The notes under the pieces were generated by a model that was given only the letters and a program-made list of their open reading frames with translations, did no database searches and was not told where the DNA came from. A stretch of 64,000 bases of DNA from positions 91,082 to 155,081 of the forward strand of contig CAYQBN010000007.1 of assembly GCA_964415795.1 (NCBI GenBank), written 5' to 3'. The position numbers and the translations under genes were made by a program. Source of the stretch: CALITV01 sp964415795 (GTDB lineage Bacteria > UBP6 > UBA1177 > JAKLFG01). Each line of letters starts with the position of its first letter. Position 1 is the first letter of the stretch. Positions 63,443-64,000 of the stretch are shown here, piece by piece.

Positions 63443-64000
63443 ATGAAGTTCCTCTGTCATAACTGTGGTTTTTCAGCCGAGATACCTAAAGCGATCGGTG
63501 CTTGCCCCATGTGCGGCAGCACCAATACCGACTCAGAAGTAGGAACTAAGGAAACAGAAGAGGTGGCACTGCCGGAGACGGCAGAGAAAAATGAGCAAAC
63601 ACCTGTGCCATCTTCCACTCCCACGCCTTCCGAAGACCTAAGGGCGAAGAACGCTTCTCTCTCGGAAGAATTTTTCACGAAGAAACCGTATCAAGAAGAA
63701 CAAGAGATAGCCGATCTTCTCAAAGAGATCGGGGCAGAGGAACAAAAGCAGGAAAAGAAACCCTTTCCCGTAAAAACAGTCGTAGGGACGATCGGGGCGC
63801 TGGGAGTAGTGCTCGGAACAGTGCTGGTAGTCGTCTTTACCACCACGGTGAATCCCCCGGTACGACCATCCGCTTTCTCGGAACCGAAGCCAGAGACCTC
63901 TTCTGCCGCCGAGGTGAAACCGGAGCCGGCACCCGCACCCGAAGCGAAACCGGAGCCGGCACCCGCACCCGAAGCGAAACCGGAGCCGGCACCCGCACCC
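63443..64000 (+). CDS. zinc-ribbon membrane protein with Pro/Ala repeats (partial, runs off right edge)
   Basis: ATG at 63443 opens a frame that runs to the window end. The N-terminus MKFLCHNCGF with Cys5, Cys8, Cys21 and Cys24 is a short zinc ribbon. An acidic Ser/Thr/Pro-rich region follows, then one transmembrane helix (about residues 115-132, VVGTIGALGVVLGTVLVVV) and an EAKPEPAPAP repeat that continues off the edge. It resembles the zinc-ribbon protein at the left end in layout (zinc ribbon then disordered acidic region). It starts seven bases after the sensor-like gene. Function is unknown. Confidence 0.8.
   Translation, partial: MKFLCHNCGFSAEIPKAIGACPMCGSTNTDSEVGTKETEEVALPETAEKNEQTPVPSSTPTPSEDLRAKNASLSEEFFTKKPYQEEQEIADLLKEIGAEEQKQEKKPFPVKTVVGTIGALGVVLGTVLVVVFTTTVNPPVRPSAFSEPKPETSSAAEVKPEPAPAPEAKPEPAPAPEAKPEPAPAP
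63911..64000 (+). repeat. 30-bp tandem repeat encoding EAKPEPAPAP units
   Basis: Three adjacent 30-base units at 63911-63940, 63941-63970 and 63971-64000. The last two are identical and the first differs by three bases. The array runs off the window and encodes a periplasm-spanning-type Pro/Ala linker in frame. Confidence 0.9.

Overview
The window looks like a chromosomal segment of a Gram-negative bacterium, probably from a metagenome-assembled scaffold because two 10-N gaps fall inside genes. It has outer-membrane beta-barrel proteins, many lipobox lipoproteins, SecDF/YajC and a PilB-type ATPase. Several features point towards Myxococcota or the wider deltaproteobacterial group: a FrzS-like pseudo-receiver/coiled-coil protein, a MXAN_5187-type C-terminal domain, zinc-ribbon 'MKIxCxxC' proteins, and lipoproteins with Asp-rich tethers and Kazal-type modules. 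This lineage call is inference from protein architecture only. Metabolic genes (acetate kinase, formate-THF ligase, ATP-type PEP carboxykinase, triosephosphate isomerase) fit a fermentative or anaerobic lifestyle but do not prove it. I found no rRNA, tRNA, insertion sequence, phage gene or CRISPR array. Gene density is very high and no gene-free stretch exceeds 300 bases.

Layout. 1-2.8 kb (minus): coaBC, a Crp-family regulator and a zinc-ribbon protein, in a tight operon driven from about 2.82 kb. 2.96-12.0 kb (plus): one long probable transcript with a small unknown protein, a FrzS-like protein, a PilB/GspE ATPase, panB and a GldA/GldF/GldG/DUF4340 ABC module, closed by a clear intrinsic terminator. 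12.1-14.1 kb (minus): ackA-tpiA. 14.3-17.2 kb (plus): an M49-like metallopeptidase and an S41 protease lipoprotein. 17.3-19.9 kb (minus): two paralogous Kazal-domain lipoproteins. 20.1-21.2 kb (plus): a 45-residue lipoprotein overlapping an EamA transporter. 21.2-24.7 kb: divergent pckA and fhs. 24.7-27.3 kb: a FadL-like outer-membrane protein and an Asp-rich lipoprotein. 27.4-32.4 kb: yajC-secD-secF-recJ.

32.4-33.6 kb (minus): an FAD-dependent NAD(P)H oxidoreductase. 33.7-36.2 kb (plus): a DUF1015 protein and cca. 36.2-54.4 kb is an almost uninterrupted minus-strand run, read from right to left. It starts with hisS, a 1000-residue receiver/PEP-synthase-like fusion and a Na/Pi-PhoU transporter. 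A new promoter then leads into a lipid-kinase-like protein, a PP2C phosphatase, two thioredoxin-fold lipoproteins, a beta-barrel protein, a small membrane protein, a diguanylate cyclase, a gamma-carbonic-anhydrase-like protein, a 5'-nucleotidase, an adenosine-kinase-like PfkB enzyme, an SMR-type membrane protein and polA. 54.6-64 kb (plus): a small lipoprotein, a GT-C-like membrane glycosyltransferase, a UDP-glucuronate decarboxylase-like enzyme, efp, a TPR protein, an exported unknown, a sensor-like membrane protein and a second zinc-ribbon protein that runs off the end.

Many neighbours overlap by 1-4 bases (ATGA/GTGA), which implies translational coupling. Visible sigma70-like promoters mostly have a TTGAC-type -35 and a TATRAT-like -10 separated by 16 bases. 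The items most worth a second look are the receiver-receiver-PPDK fusion between hisS and the phosphate transporter gene, the EF-P with an altered modification loop, the FrzS-like/PilB pair, and the Kazal lipoprotein operon.
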